Assembly (NCBI GenBank): GCA_008704415.1
Contig: VXIS01000444.1
Coordinates: 1-30,570 of the forward strand
Direction: 5' to 3'
DNA: 30,570 bases
DNA from: Sphaerosporella brunnea
Lineage: Eukaryota; Ascomycota; Pezizomycetes; Pezizales; Pyronemataceae
A program made the translations under genes and the position numbers. Of the stretch, positions 10,612-20,642 are shown piece by piece. The notes below the pieces were generated by a model, which was not told where the DNA came from, ran no database searches, and saw nothing but the letters and a program-made list of their open reading frames with translations. Positions within the stretch are counted from its first letter, which is position 1, and every line of letters starts with the position of its first letter.

Positions 10612-11007
10612 TCCTTTTTACCTGGAATGAGTTTTGGCTTTCGAAACATCGTGATAGGGCCCTTTGCCGGTCTTCTTCTCTCAGGTATGCTCCCGAATGG
10701 AAGTTCAACTCGCCAGCTAAACAACCACCAATCATCTGCGGCTTCGAGGCTGTGTGACGTGGCTGGGCTCCACTTCAAAGAGCCGTCCTCGCACAGCAAT
10801 GCTCTGCTAACTTACGAGTCCGGCTATTCCACGAAGACCGGCCACCGGCCAGAACGCACTTGACGTTCGCTACCGGGGTTTTATGATTTTTATGACGTTT
10901 GCGATGAGGTCTTCCGAAGACGAATGACGAGAAGACAAAACTGCCGTGGTTTACTTTTACCCCGCTCAGTTGTTTGAAATATTGCCGCTGCTCTCTCTCA
11001 AACAGCC

Positions 11008-11035
11008 AAAAAAAAAAAAAAAAAAAAAAAAAAAA
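11008..11035. repeat. A28 homopolymer tract
   Basis: Twenty-eight consecutive A in intergenic DNA. Confidence 0.95.
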
Positions 11036-11710
11036 GACACTGACGGAGCAGGTGCAGGTGCCTACACAAACGATTCATACTGCAAACGCCGACGCGGCAA
11101 AGGGCAATTATTTTCCGAGGGCTAGCTACGCCTGAGACAGCCAAGGCGCAGCCCCGCAGCTACTGGGAGGGATGAACGGTCGTTAGAGTATATCTGAATT
11201 GGCGCGTGGAAGGATGGAGGAACGAGAGCGAGATTCGGAACGATTATGCCTTTCAATTCTGGCGACGTTGGTCCAAGTTGTGATGTGGATATGGATGGCC
11301 CCGGAACATCCGTTCGATTCGGGCCACCCCTCGAACGAAGAAGCTGTTCTATCAGGCCGGGTGCCTGCGTGGGAAGGGATGATTACCGAGCCGAAAAGGC
11401 ATGCAGGGGCGGCCGGGTTTGCAATTGTCATCGCCAAGCGGTGAGCTAGACAGTTCCCCTGACGTTTTCGATCTGCTCGAGCTCGTCGTATCTAGTCGCT
11501 GAGACATCACATCGTCGCCGTTTCATGTGCCTAGACTATTGGCGATATCGTGATTGTGAGCTTTTCCAAATCAGCCACCACCAAGTAAAGGCGGACTTGG
11601 ATGTTGATGGTTGTTGGTTTATTTTTTTCCAGCCGCGAAGACTTAGGCAGGCTCACGGCGCGATGTGCCAGGACTTGGCTGTTTCATCATAGGAGCATGT
11701 TACACACGCA

Positions 11711-11748
11711 TTTTTTGTTTTTTTGTTTTTTTAATTTTATTTTTTATT
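11711..11748. repeat. T-rich tract
   Basis: T6-T8 blocks separated by G, AA or A. Similar in style to the tract at 7932-7990. Confidence 0.7.
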
Positions 11749-12413
11749 CCTCTGGTTAGCAGATCTTGGATCACTCACTAGAGTAATTCCGTATCTCTTG
11801 CCTGATGTCGGTCACCGTCACACGGGTCAGTGGGGGCGATTTTCGATTCCAGATCTCTCAGATAAACGAGCAATTCCCATGGCCCGAACCCTTGTGTGCC
11901 GCAGTTCGAAACCCCACCCCACGGTCGCATACAGGCTAATGCAGTTCATTCCTTCCGAGCGTAGCCAAAAGCAACCACAAAATACACGTCCGAGACCGAC
12001 TTCTCTCTTGCCCCTCTCGTTAGGAACTCTAGGATACGATCTATTTCCCTTCACGGACTCGACGGACATGCTTTCCGTCCCGTATTACCAGCACAGTTTA
12101 GTTCACAGTTCGGCGGTTGATTCGTCCCCATTTTTTTCAGCCAAACAGGCGCCGAAAAATAAAATAATCCTGGAATATACATGACCCCCGCTCACCTAGA
12201 CCTAGTGACATGTGCCCATTACCCATGCTCCTTCGAGGGTGCATGTATCAGACATCTCGCTAGGGACGGGAGAAGAGGGACGAACCGAACTGAGATCGAA
12301 GAGATAGGGGAAGGGCATCGTGCAGTGTGCCCACCCGGCCACGCATGGCAGTCTCGTGAACCACGGAGGGCGATCGCAATCAAAGAAAAAAACATGGATA
12401 TTCCAAATCCTGA

Positions 12414-12617
12414 GTTTTCCCGACCAAGAAACAAAGATTCTTGGGTCCCACCACGGTTCCGTTTGTTGTACGTTCTGAATCCGCCAAAACTTGCCTACCC
12501 GGCCCTGTCTCCACTTCTACTATCGTCGCCTGTCAGACCTGCCGCAAGGGAAAGTGCACTTCTGACGTAGACAACCCTACTCTAATGGGTGTACCCAGCC
12601 ATCATGGGTGGCCTTAA
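12414..12617 (+). other. Coding-like open frame without ATG, C-x2-C-x4-C cluster
   Basis: This frame is open for 67 codons between TGA (12411-12413) and TAA (12615-12617). It includes VACQTCRKGKCTSDVDNPT. The cluster resembles the first half of a fungal Zn2Cys6 binuclear domain but is two residues short between the second and third cysteine. It could be an exon or a remnant. No acceptor site with a convincing upstream exon was found. Confidence 0.2.
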
Positions 12618-13684
12618 TCAGAGTGATGATCTGTGCGTCAAATTCCCGGAAACCGGTCCTCCGAGCTTGAAGCTTGGGATTGCGATCAGAGAGGAAGGGA
12701 TCTCTGTTTCATGGCTAAGTTGTCTCGCATTGGCAAACTCTACAGGCGGGGGATTGACACGCAGGGGCCCAGGCAGAATCAAAGTGGTTGTTGGCACTTG
12801 GTGCTGCTGCTTTAGCGTTCAAATAGGTTTGTTGGGGGAGCACAAGATACGCTGGCTGCTTCGTGGCGGGATTCTCTTGCAGGAAAAGAAGAAACTGCTC
12901 TCGTCAAACCTAGGGAAAGGCTTTCAACCATCCGCGGCTGATTGGATTGAGGATCGCGAAGACAGCTGAGACAGGTGGAGAACATAGAAGACGTAGGCAT
13001 CTTGCAGCTGCAGGTGAAGCTCCCTGTAGATTCTAGTAGCCAAGGAACCAGTCGATCTTAGTTGGCAAGGCGTTCTTAGGGTGTCTGAGCACTGACGGCC
13101 ACATGGTGCTACGGCAATGCCCGAGACAAAAAAACGCCTTCACCCGTCCCCCCCACACCACGCCGCTAGTCAGTGGAGCCTACAGTAGCTGTCGGAGCGA
13201 GTCATTTCGCTTTGGTGGTTGAACTTTCAAATCGAGCCGGAAGAGTGGCCCTTTAGCACGATGGGTAGTATACGATCAAAGGCCGGCAGATCAGCAGAAT
13301 TACGCAGGCGAAGCGGGGGCATCCCTCCGTCTGGCGTCACAACTGTAACTCATCTAGCGTACTGATGATACAGTCATACAAAGAGTTGTGGCTTGCGTTT
13401 TTTTATGCGCCAAGGCTGTAAATCGGCGCCAGACGAAGGAAGTTCGCAAAAAGGGATCAGGCGACCGTTAACGTTACGATTTGCGAACCATCGGCTACTG
13501 CTGGGTGGCAGCGATCGGGACGGCATCCATTCAGGGGGCGGAGGAGAGAGGGCGGGAAGCCATGCATGGCGGTTCGTTTTCAGCACACACAATGGGGTGG
13601 CACCTTGCTTGCGTTGCATTATTTACCTTCTGCAAAGATCTGGCGCTATCAAGAACCTCATTCGAGTTACTCGACAGCTAGGTC
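12618..13684. other. Intergenic, no supported gene
   Basis: ORFs on both strands (12589-12969, 13393-13853) have no recognisable character. Nothing else was seen. Confidence 0.5.
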
Positions 13685-13889
13685 TCACTTCTTGTGTTTC
13701 TGCCGCCTTTTCTTCTTATTCGCTGGTGGCTGTCTGAGCTTTGTGATATCTCCGGAAGTGAAACATATCCACGAAGATTCTGTGTTTTTTGGCATTGGAG
13801 AGCTTCCCACCCTCCATAATGGACTGCTGCAGCGACTCGAACATTCGAACTAGCTTCGAGAGGGATCTAGAAACTGTCGATGGAGCTGT
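13685..13889 (-). pseudogene. Coding-like remnant, frames broken
   Basis: On the minus strand one frame (13716-13889) reads TAPSTVSRSLSKLVRMFESL and on to FVDMFHFRRYHKAQTATSE before a stop. An overlapping frame ends in a strongly basic tail (NKKKRRQKHKK) at TGA 13685-13687. Just upstream a third frame ends ELRLNSSIDSF. Taken together this could be the C-terminal part of a decayed gene with a nuclear-type basic tail. No family was recognised, and chance cannot be ruled out. Confidence 0.25.
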
Positions 13890-15851
13890 TTAGTCGAAGC
13901 TCCATAGCATAGATCTCGCAACGTTATGTAACCACAAATATCGCCGCTTACACTGAGCTTTTGAGAAGTTTGATCTTTCCCTTGTTAGGCCTTGTTAGGG
14001 CAAGCACCGATATTACATGTATCGACTTGTTGGGAAAACAGGGACAAATCGCTTTGGGTGTTAGTGGAGACAAATAAAAAGAAGACGGTGTCAAAAGGAA
14101 TCGAACACAAGGTGTCAAAGGGTTTCCAAAGATTGAAAGCGGGTAAGCGGTCCGATGTACGGTCACACCTGGTAAAAGGCAAGGTGTGAGTCATATTACG
14201 CCGAGGCCACCCGTCAAAAATCACCTCAATTTTTGATTCAAGAGGGACTGCGGCGCACTAGCATTGTCAACTTCCTCCAAGGTGCGCAAAAGACGTGCCC
14301 TACTCGTGGAGTTGAAATAAACTAGGCGAGATCTCAGGAGATTCGAACCCTGGGGAAGGTTGCATTTTCACCGGCAGATCCCGCTCAGTGTGAGCACAAC
14401 CTTCATGCCAGTCGCCACGACTGACACGCTTCAAGCCCGTCGGATTTCCGTGCTTTCCTCTCCCGCTAAGTTATTTCCATCTTCAGGACTTGCTTATCGC
14501 CCAGGAATGATTTGGTTCTACCTGAGGTTACAGTTGTTGATACAGCGCCACCTCGCAAGCCCAAAAACTCGTATTGCCCCACTTTTCGGCCAGTACTTGC
14601 GCACAAGACTCCAATGCCATATATGTGGAAATGTTTCCTCGTCGAGCATCCGAAATTCAGTCACTAGGGGCTCGTTTGTTTCGCCTTGCATATCTCCCCG
14701 TCCCGTAGATAGATGTCGGCAGATGATTGAACTTTGAACTTCGTTGCGCCCGCTCAAAGCTCATATGCAGTGTTCCGAGCTTGCAGCAGTGAGTGGTCAT
14801 GAGCCAAACTAGGCAATCTGGCCATGGTGATGGGTCGCCGTCGCCATTGTTGCGCCATGCACACAATCGGCGTTCATCCCTGAGACATAAGGCCTCTGAA
14901 AAGGATTAGGGGAGCGGGGGCGTGGACTTGAAGAGGATGATCTGCAGGCTGCTCACTATCGTGGCCCTGTATTGGTGGGCTTCATAACATCGCCGATTGA
15001 TCATGAGCGAATGTAATACTATAGCATCTGGACTGCCAGGATTGGAGCTCGCTGTTCGGTGGCCGCATGCACAGAAGACCGCTTTGGTTCATCCAAATGG
15101 TTCCTCCACTTCAGTCCTTCGACTGAAGCTAGCGCAGTCTGAGGGTATCAAAGGAAAAAGGGCAGCATACCCTCACTTGCCACGCTGCCCAAGACACGCA
15201 GGTTAGAGTTCACAGACCATCCACTGTAGATGGCTGCAAAGTTGTGTCTCTGCAGCTGCTGGGGAAGGCCTGGCAGAGCTTGCCTCGAAACGAATGTGCT
15301 TGCGCCGCCTCCAACGCCCACATCTGGGCGATCCGAGGCGGTGAATCGACATGCACCAATGCTCGAAGCCGACAGCAAAGGGTCACAAGAACAAACGATC
15401 AGAGACGGAATTCCGTGCTCTGGAAGGTGAGACACCCATTTTATAAGAATCGAAATCACAACCACTCCACACTCTTTGCTTTGTGCTCCCCATTTAATTT
15501 TGGTCAAGACAGATCGACAATCAAGTGCTCTGCATCACTTATGCGCAGCCCGAAATTCACTCTGCAGCCCACGACAATGACGGCCGTCCCACAGCGGTCG
15601 AAATCTATCGTAGCATTTTCAAAAGCGGTTTTTGCATTTTCTGTTATCGCTTTTAGGTTGAAAGATGCATTTGTAATTGTCGAGATCGCGAGAGTGATTT
15701 TCAGTGCTTCAGTCAGAGGTGACACGACGAGTGATGGGTTGCGCGACACAACGACTTCCACAACCAAAACCAAACCACCGCTTCCATTTTACCACACCCA
15801 CGCCAACCACAACCCACGAACCTATCACAACACTCCAAAGCCGTCACCAAG
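13890..15851. other. Intergenic, with motif cluster; upstream region of the RRM-like gene
   Basis: No gene is supported. A frame at 15278-15430 (APPPTPTSGRSEAVNRHAPM and on) looks disordered-protein-like and ends at a GTGAGA donor-like site, but no partner exon was found. Minus-strand frames at 14518-14757 are also inconclusive. The last 100 bp before 15852 are rich in C and A, typical of fungal 5' leaders. Confidence 0.45.
14087..14189. repeat. Cluster of four GGTGTSA boxes including a hairpin
   Basis: GGTGTCAAA occurs at 14087 and 14111 in the same orientation. TCACACCT (14163-14170) and AGGTGTGA (14182-14189) form an 8-bp inverted pair with an 11-nt loop. All four share GGTGTSA. It may be a factor-binding cluster or chance; no adjacent gene start is evident. 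Confidence 0.4.
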
Positions 15852-18755
15852 ATGAGCACGACTTTACCTCCACACATACGTGCAATCCCGCCCCATCTAC
15901 GGATACGGGGCCTTTCGATACGTGCACCTGAGAAGCTACTGCCGCCGTATGGTGGCGAGGTTGTGGATACCGACCCGTGTCTCAAAACGTCACTCGGCGG
16001 GTGCAACATTGCTCCCAAAGGTTCAAATCACAGAACTGAACCACCTATCATCACCACTAGTTCAAACAACCAACCTGAGAACAAAGTCGTCAAGATTCCG
16101 TCAAAACCTACTTCTCCTAAGCGCACGGCCACTGCGAAAGAGCCGATTGGGTCTACCCCCACTTCTCCGAAGCCTACCGTCGCTGCGAAAGCTTCGATCC
16201 CGGTACAATCTCCACCCTTTGTTTTCGAACCGTTCATTGAGGCTTTGAGGTCCTCTCTCGCTGCAAACCCTAGAGATCAGAACTTCAAAAAGGAAAAGCT
16301 CTACCCTAAACATGTCGCCAGTTCTCCAGAGATTACCACTCCTAACGAGTTTGATGGTAACCGTAACCTCGTCGGAACAGACAACTTCCTTGAGCCCAAG
16401 TTTTATAGTCCCCAGAAAGTCCCTGAAGTTGATGGACTTGAAAGGGTCGATGTCGCGACCAGTGGAGGTAGTTCCGACAACCTTTCCCACCACTCATAGT
16501 GTTTGTTCTGACAAGTCTTCAGGCACTACAGAAAACCACGGGGGACAAACCAAAAACACCGATAGAAGCGAGAACGATGCGACAAACGGTTGTCCGGTTA
16601 AAAAAGAACTCGATGATGACGTCACAAAGCGCGTCGATGAGAACGGCCCTACTATTAACGATCGCCCCCATGGATCGGAGGTACAGCCGGGTTATGTTCG
16701 CCCGATGGGAGTTGTCGACAACCCACTAGAGTTTCTCGAGAAGCACTTCAAGAACATACCGAACCCTAGTATGAGTGTACCTGTTGATCAACTCGTCAGC
16801 TTAATCAGTGCATTCAAGAGCATGCGAACAGAGGTCTACCAGGCTGTTTCTAGGGCCGATGAGCTTTGGCACAAGCTTGCTACAATCAATCGCGCTCATC
16901 AGATCTTTGCACGTCTTTTCAAGCGCAGTGGACTTGACGTTCAAGACATGTGGGCTCATTCTATGGAAAAGGCCTTGAACCATTTGGACGAAAATATAAA
17001 GAGCGGTGATTTTATGTCTCCCAATCTGGGGTCCCTTCCCCTCGACGAGGAGAAGTGGCTTTATGATCTTTTGGTCAGAGCGGGAATAATCCGGGAAGTC
17101 GCCAAGCCTGCTTCCTCTGACGACCCTTCTGGGGTTGTTGCGCATAATACGGATCTAGGCATCCTTAAAATCGCGGGAACGGCGGCCCATTTGGAGAATT
17201 GTGCACTAATTTTGGCCCATGCCGGCGAGGACTTTCTTGCCGTTAAATCTAGGACTATGGAGGACTACGTTGAAAAGCCCTATACACTCCAGTTCAAGGC
17301 GATTGACCCCATTGAGGAACATACAGACAAAATCGGCATTGTTCAGCCACGATACCAGCGTCCACTTTCTCCTCCAGTCTTCCACCTGGGGTCTATACAG
17401 GAAAACGGGTTGTGGCCCGGTCAGGTTGAAGCTGCCAAGGCTGCCAAAGAGGAAGAGAAGCGATACGGTAAACTTGGTTCGAGGTATTCCTCCAAAGATT
17501 GCTGCAAGAAAATTTATCATATGCTTACATGTCTGCCTAGATCTGTGAAACGCCACCCCGAGAGCGGTCACCAAAACTTTCTCAATAGACAGATCCCCAA
17601 ACGTGGTGGAATGGTACCAAATGGACTCTACCACAGTTGTCAGCAGGCTGATGATGAGTTCGAAATCAAAAATTCTGCTCCTTACCTTTCAATCGACATG
17701 CCTGGGTATGCTGCACTCGCCTTTAATCTTTCATGGGAGCCCTGCTAATGTGATCCAGATGCACCTGGGAGGTTGAACAGCAAGCTGCCTTGGCCTATTA
17801 CACCTCCGAAGGAAACTCCAAAATGGTTCACATTTTAAAAGAGAGAGCCGTGAAAGAGGCCGCTCGCTTGGCTGCTCTTCGCGACCTAGACGATGGTGCA
17901 GAGAAAAACAAGCGTTCCAGGTGGCACATGGGGAACGCTCGCGTTGACTACATCCCGCCTCCTGAAGAACATCCATGGAACGAGGCTCCCAAGTTCGTCC
18001 AGGGTTCGGAGAAGACTTTGAACGTCGTCAAAGCCCACCAGAAGACCTCACCCGTAGTCAAATCCCAGGAGGAGGCCTTGAACCTCACCGAAGCTCAGGA
18101 AAAGACCAGTACCACCCCTGTTGGGATTAATGGAGACAGTCCATCTGGATCACTCCCGACCGGGGGTACCCCCCCCGACAGCGATGTGGAGCTCCGCATG
18201 GTTATTCTGAACGGACTTCCACATGATATAACTCATTCTGATCTGTGTGAGATCATCAGAGGGGGGCCTATACTCGGTGTGAGACTTATTGTAGGGCACC
18301 CCTTTTCCCGATCTGAGGTTGTTTTCATCCACGGCGTTCATGCTACGGCGTATTACGATTTCATGTCAGCTGGACCTTTCAGGTTTGGAGGAAAGACTAT
18401 TTCCGTCGCTCTCGATAAGGGACCGAGGATTTCCGAGGCCGAGAAGCACGCCTTCAGCAGGAAGGATGTGACTCGCGTTCTCTGTATCAGTCTTTCCCAA
18501 AAGCATCATACTCCTGCAAACATACGCAGCATTGCCGAGGAGGTCATCCGCCGGGGCAAGAGAGCTTACAGCATGATAGACGTGACTCAGAAATCCGACA
18601 TCCCCATAAATTTCGAGGTTAAGTTCACGCACCTTAAAGATGCCATCGCCGCCAAGGAGGTGTTTCTGCACAAGGGGTACAAAGTCTCCGTAGGACCGGA
18701 CAAGTGCAGGGCCTCGATTTCGGGGCTTCCGCAATCTCGTTCATATAAATGCTAA
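15852..18755 (+). CDS. Large protein with two C-terminal RRM-like domains (about 931 aa)
   Basis: Likely a nucleic-acid-binding protein. The ATG at 15852 has A at -3 and a CA-rich leader. Exon 1 (15852-16467) starts MSTTLPPHIRAIPPHLRIRG and encodes a disordered Pro/Ser/Thr/Lys-rich region with near-repeats of PTSPK. Intron 1 is 16468-16522 (55 nt, GTAGTT, CTGAC branch, TTCAG; phase 1). Exon 2 (16523-17705) carries a helical region, from about NPLEFLEKHFKNIPN through LISAFKSMRTEVYQAVSRAD and QIFARLFKRSGLDVQDMW. Intron 2 is 17706-17758 (53 nt, GTATGC, CTAAT branch, CCAG; phase 2). Exon 3 (17759-18755) holds RRM-like unit 1 at about residues 744-820 (MVILNGLP as RNP2-like strand, EVVFIHGVHATAYYDFM as RNP1-like) and unit 2 at about 837-915 (TRVLCISL, NFEVKFTHLKDAIAAKEVF). 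The RNP1 aromatics are weak, so RNA binding is inferred. The three exons total 2796 nt, a multiple of three. Name and target are unknown to me. Confidence 0.75.
16468..16522 (+). other. Intron 1 of the RRM-like gene
   Basis: Donor GTAGTT, branch CTGAC eleven nucleotides before the acceptor TTCAG. Its 55-nt removal joins the two long frames exactly, removing the TAG at 16497-16499. A second acceptor at 16531 (TACAG) would also keep frame and drop three residues. Confidence 0.75.
17484..17540 (+). other. Possible stop-free 57-nt intron in exon 2 of the RRM-like gene
   Basis: Donor GTATTC, possible branch CTTAC, acceptor CCTAG. The length is a multiple of three and contains no stop, so it could be spliced or retained. 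Splicing shortens the product by 19 residues to about 912 and removes a Cys-rich bit (YSSKDCCKKIYHMLTCLP) unlike its surroundings. Confidence 0.35.
17706..17758 (+). other. Intron 2 of the RRM-like gene
   Basis: Donor GTATGC, branch CTAAT ten nucleotides before the acceptor CCAG. Removing 53 nt restores the frame of the C-terminal exon, reading GCTWEVEQQAALAYYTSEG across the junction. Confidence 0.75.
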
Positions 18756-20594
18756 ACTCAAGGTCTGCTTCACACTAACAATCTCGTTCACATATACCTG
18801 TATCTGTCGGATTTCTCGGGTGTATGTGAGCAGTTGGGGTGGAAATGGGACTTGTTGTAGCACATGCATGATAAACTTCAATTGCGTTCAACTGCGATGT
18901 TTTCGTGATTAGGTGTTTGTCCACTTGAATGTAACTACATGTATGTATCTATCAGCTTCCTTTGGCGGTGGACCTATCATGATCAACTCCGCTAAACCCG
19001 CTTTGATTCCCACACTTCTATGCCTGAATGCTTGAAAGCCCGCAAACACACCGACAAGCTATGTGTGATAAGTGCATTAGCCTTATTCTAACAGTCCTGC
19101 AACCTCCGCGGGTACATAACGCCATCTTCAAGTATTCTTTGGAGCCTCGAGATTTTCGAACTGCTTTCTTCTCGCTCGGACGGGTACAGAGCGGATATGT
19201 GCGGGGGGCTCATGCGGATTCCCGGTGATCCGCTCAGAGGCAAGTAAGTAGCCCAGTGTTTTGAAGTTGATGGAGTGTCGTTCACGTTCACACCGATGCG
19301 CCAAGAGCACTAGCGGTTGACTTCTGTCCGCAGGTGTTTCATGCACCGGATAGTCACCTTGAGGTTCATTATCCGAGTACGTAGACAAGCCTATGGGCTC
19401 TGGGCTCGGTTGAGCCGAGAGGTGATTCGTCACGTCTCATTTAGATACGGCCCACGGATGCACAAGCCGTTATGTAACGTTAATGTTGGGTGGTGGCCTA
19501 TGCGCAGAAACCTCACTGACAGCATACATAGCCGCCGCCGCCTCGCCGGTCCACATAAATTCGGGAGGCGGAAGCGGGGGGATACATACGTTACGGCCCG
19601 CGTGCACAGACTGTGTTTCGTGCGGCAGATATTTTGAACAAAATTGCCGAAACATAAGCTCCCCTCCCCCCAACCTCGCCAAGGGCTTACTCTTGACGCG
19701 GGGTGGCTAGTACGGGTTTGGTATTTTTTACAGTGAGGGGTTTTTGGATTTATTTGTTGATGGGAGGTTTTTGGGAGGCACGGTGATGATGCCCGGCTGC
19801 CGTCCTCTATGTACTCTGCAAAAAAAAAAAGATAGGAACTGTCATGAGGGGAATGGTGAGAGCTGAGAGGCATTCAACGGACTGCATAGGTATGGGTTCA
19901 AACACCGGATCGCGGAGCCACCAGATACCATGCCTTGACGCAGTATAAGTCGAGCCTATTGTGGTTTAACTCCCGAGCTTTGACAGCCATATCTACCCGT
20001 ATTCAAGGCCATAGGCTACCCCACGCGGCACAGAATTGGCTGGGCTGGCTAAATACAATGTCAACGCCACGTTATGCATCGGTTACAGACGGGTGGGTCA
20101 CGCGGGAGGTGAGATGTCTGATTTTTACGGCATCTACTGAGACAAAAAGCATGGGGTGTTTTCGCTGTTTTGTGCAGTGTTGATCTCACCATGGTGAAAT
20201 TCGAAATTATCATGATGAGGTGTCATTGCATGCCATGCCGCTCAGCCGTTTTGCGGAGTTGATTCGTCGAAGGGGTCCCTGCGTTTGTGTGCAGAAGCGA
20301 TCACTGCCACATTTACCATGGTAAGACATTTTCCCTCACTCTACAAGGAAGTATGTGCGTACTCTAGAGTATTCCATCCTATGTCTCACAACAAGGTTTA
20401 ATTGCCTGTCCTACGCATTATCTATGCAAGCGTTATGGCATACGGATAGATGGGGAGCCGAGATCTGGACTTGGAGTAGGAATCGATCTCCAAAGATAGC
20501 TCTACATATGTAGCGCTTGCTGCATTTCTAATCGGCCCAGCTGCAAGCAACGTTGGTTAAACGATATAACGGACGGATGCTTGATGCAAGCCAC
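18756..20594. other. Intergenic, 3' flank of the RRM-like gene and beyond
   Basis: The first few hundred bases are probable 3' UTR, with an ATAAAC at about 18869 as a weak polyadenylation signal. ORFs at 19317-19873 on both strands lack recognisable features. Nothing else was seen. Confidence 0.5.
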
Positions 20595-20601
20595 CAACAG
20601 C

Positions 20602-20635
<34 letters not shown>

Positions 20636-20642
20636 CAACAAC
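20595..20642. repeat. (CAA)n microsatellite
   Basis: About fourteen CAA/ACA triplets with small interruptions at both ends, in non-coding DNA. Confidence 0.9.

Larger units (their letters stand above)
8767..12413. other. Long gene-poor stretch with A29 and A28 tracts
   Basis: No gene could be supported. ORFs of 70-190 codons exist on both strands (for example 9357-9932, 10585-10863, 11798-12184, 12181-12570) but lack domains and splice-consistent continuation. Notable items are the A29 (9171-9199) and A28 (11008-11035) runs, a GTGCAAC triple repeat (10586-10611) and a T-rich tract (11711-11748). Confidence 0.5.

Noticed and set aside
10585..10863. ORF with a hydrophobic N-terminal stretch (NIVIGPFAGLLLSG) suggesting a secreted protein
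   Set aside because: The rest is Ser/His-rich and featureless, the opposite strand is open as well, and the start context is poor.
14085..14190. Possible tRNA with B box GTTCGATTCC and partly pairing ends on the minus strand
   Set aside because: The ends pair at six of seven positions over 83 nt, but the T arm and anticodon arm do not form.
14280..14400. tRNA-like B box (GGTTCGAATC) on the minus strand
   Set aside because: The T stem does not pair, no acceptor stem or A box is found at the right distance, and no SINE body was recognised.
15230..15430. Plus-strand frame with Pro/Thr-rich text ending at GTGAGA, as an upstream exon of the RRM-like gene
   Set aside because: The RRM-like gene has a good ATG of its own at 15852 and no acceptor joins this frame to it.
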